From positions 868,001 to 932,000 of the forward strand of contig NZ_QFKX01000001.1 of the NCBI RefSeq assembly GCF_003130585.1: DNA of 64,000 nt, given 5' to 3'. This DNA comes from Brachybacterium endophyticum. GTDB lineage: Bacteria; Actinomycetota; Actinomycetes; Actinomycetales; Dermabacteraceae. Both the position numbers and the translations under genes were made by a program. This document shows positions 63,320-64,000 of the stretch, piece by piece. Within the stretch, counting starts at the first letter, position 1. Every line of letters begins with the position of its first letter. The notes under the pieces are model-generated. The model saw nothing but the letters and a program-made list of their open reading frames with translations. It was not told the origin of the DNA and did no database searches.

Positions 63320-63549
63320 TGGCAGCGACCAAGCTCACCGCCGAGGATCTCGACAAGCTGGACGACCAGAAGCTGGCCGACGAGCTGTCGAAGGCCAAGG
63401 ACGAGCTGTTCAAGCTCCGCTTCCAGTCCGCGACCGGCCAGCTCGAGAGCTCCGGCCGCCTGCGGTCCGTCAAGAAGGACATCGCGCGGATCTACACGAT
63501 CCTGCGTGAGCGCGAGCTGGGGATCCGTCAGGCCCCGGCCGCCGAGTGA
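63319..63549 (+). CDS. rpmC: 50S ribosomal protein L29
   Basis: Two-helix protein at the tunnel exit; 76 residues. [20 protein letters not shown] near residues 16-35 and the conserved [16 protein letters not shown] follow each other as expected. Coupled to rplP. Confidence 0.96.
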   Translation: MAATKLTAEDLDKLDDQKLADELSKAKDELFKLRFQSATGQLESSGRLRSVKKDIARIYTILRERELGIRQAPAAE

Positions 63550-63569
63550 CTGCGAATCCAGGAGAAGAC

Positions 63570-63878
63570 ATGAACGACAACGTCCACGAGGACGCCGCCG
63601 TCGAGGGGCACCACGCCTCCTCGCACGACCGTCCCTACCGCAAGACCCTGCGCGGGTACGTCGTCTCCGACAAGATGGAGAAGACCATCGTCGTCGAGGT
63701 CGAGGAGCGCGTGAAGCACTCCCTGTACGGCAAGGTCATGACCAAGACCAAGAAGTTCAAGGCGCACGACGAGGAGAACACCGCCGGCATCGGCGACCAG
63801 GTCCTCCTGATGGAGACGCGTCCGCTCTCGGCGTCCAAGAACTGGCGCCTGGTCGAGATCATCGAGCGCGCCAAGTGA
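63570..63878 (+). CDS. rpsQ: 30S ribosomal protein S17
   Basis: Small-subunit primary binder of 16S rRNA; 102 residues. The core [20 protein letters not shown] starts near residue 24 and [20 protein letters not shown] lies near 79-98. The first 22 residues are an extra acidic, His-rich segment. ATG 63570 follows AGGAGAAG; a GTG at 63546 overlapping the rpmC stop would add eight more residues but lacks a ribosome site. A terminator follows, so the S10 operon ends here. Confidence 0.95.
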   Translation: MNDNVHEDAAVEGHHASSHDRPYRKTLRGYVVSDKMEKTIVVEVEERVKHSLYGKVMTKTKKFKAHDEENTAGIGDQVLLMETRPLSASKNWRLVEIIERAK

Positions 63879-63915
63879 CCCTCTGATCCCCTGAGGATCC
63901 GAGGCGCTACGCGCC

Positions 63916-63953
63916 GACGAGGCCGGTCACCCCACGGGGTGGCCGGCCTCGTC
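63916..63953 (+). terminator. Terminator after rpsQ
   Basis: An 18-bp inverted repeat with one T-G pair and a minimal loop. It closes the S10 operon before the next ribosomal genes beyond the window. Confidence 0.8.
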
Positions 63954-64000
63954 CGTGTCCGGGGTCCCTTTCGAGCGGGTGCCCTACCGGTCTCGCGCGG

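Overview
The window is a GC-rich chromosome segment from an actinomycete. Codon use, SecE-NusG-RplK-RplA order, an N-terminally extended NusG, a TTG-started rpoB, an Rpf protein, DUF4229/DUF3017/DUF6350-type genes and many probable leaderless starts all point to Actinomycetota. The gene content looks like Micrococcales, possibly Brachybacterium or a relative; this genus-level guess is inference. Almost everything is chromosomal core. I see no integrase, transposase, phage gene, CRISPR array or toxin-antitoxin pair.

Layout. 1-2706: cytochrome c maturation (resB, cut by the window edge, and ccsB). 2734-8151: small membrane protein, small alarmone synthetase, DUF4229 protein, then menA, menE, menB and a GNAT acetyltransferase on the minus strand. 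8379-14561: TM2/DUF4352 protein, cycA-type permease, glutathione peroxidase, menC, menD. 14644-17444: HtrA-like protease and isochorismate synthase menF. Six menaquinone genes therefore lie within 13 kb, but menG and menH are not here. 17567-22911: DUF6350 protein, a small membrane protein, purN, a ZTP riboswitch, purH, ppk2. 23038-32142: aspA, DUF3017 protein, carbonic anhydrase, thrE, a lactonase-like propeller, galK, adenosine deaminase, aspartate aminotransferase.

32404-63878 is the transcription/translation block: tRNA-Trp, secE, nusG, rplK, rplA; an L10-type leader with an intrinsic terminator, rplJ, rplL; a CorA-family transporter; rpoB, rpoC; an Rpf protein; rpsL, rpsG, fusA, tuf; then the S10 operon rpsJ to rpsQ. 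Between tuf and rpsJ sit a YflT-like stress protein and a three-gene sugar ABC importer without its own ATPase. The operons are separated by clear hairpin terminators.

The most interesting non-coding signals are: (1) a ZTP riboswitch in front of purH; (2) a homologous pair of palindromic intergenic elements about 22.7 kb apart (35249-35316 and 57990-58057), both flanked by G-rich tandem repeats and each close to a ribosomal operon; (3) at least twelve genes with a -10 hexamer exactly 6 or 7 nt before the start codon, which implies leaderless mRNAs and fixes several starts; and (4) an intrinsic terminator inside the rplJ leader. I found no convincing wholly new multi-gene system; the palindromic repeat family is the best candidate for something undescribed.
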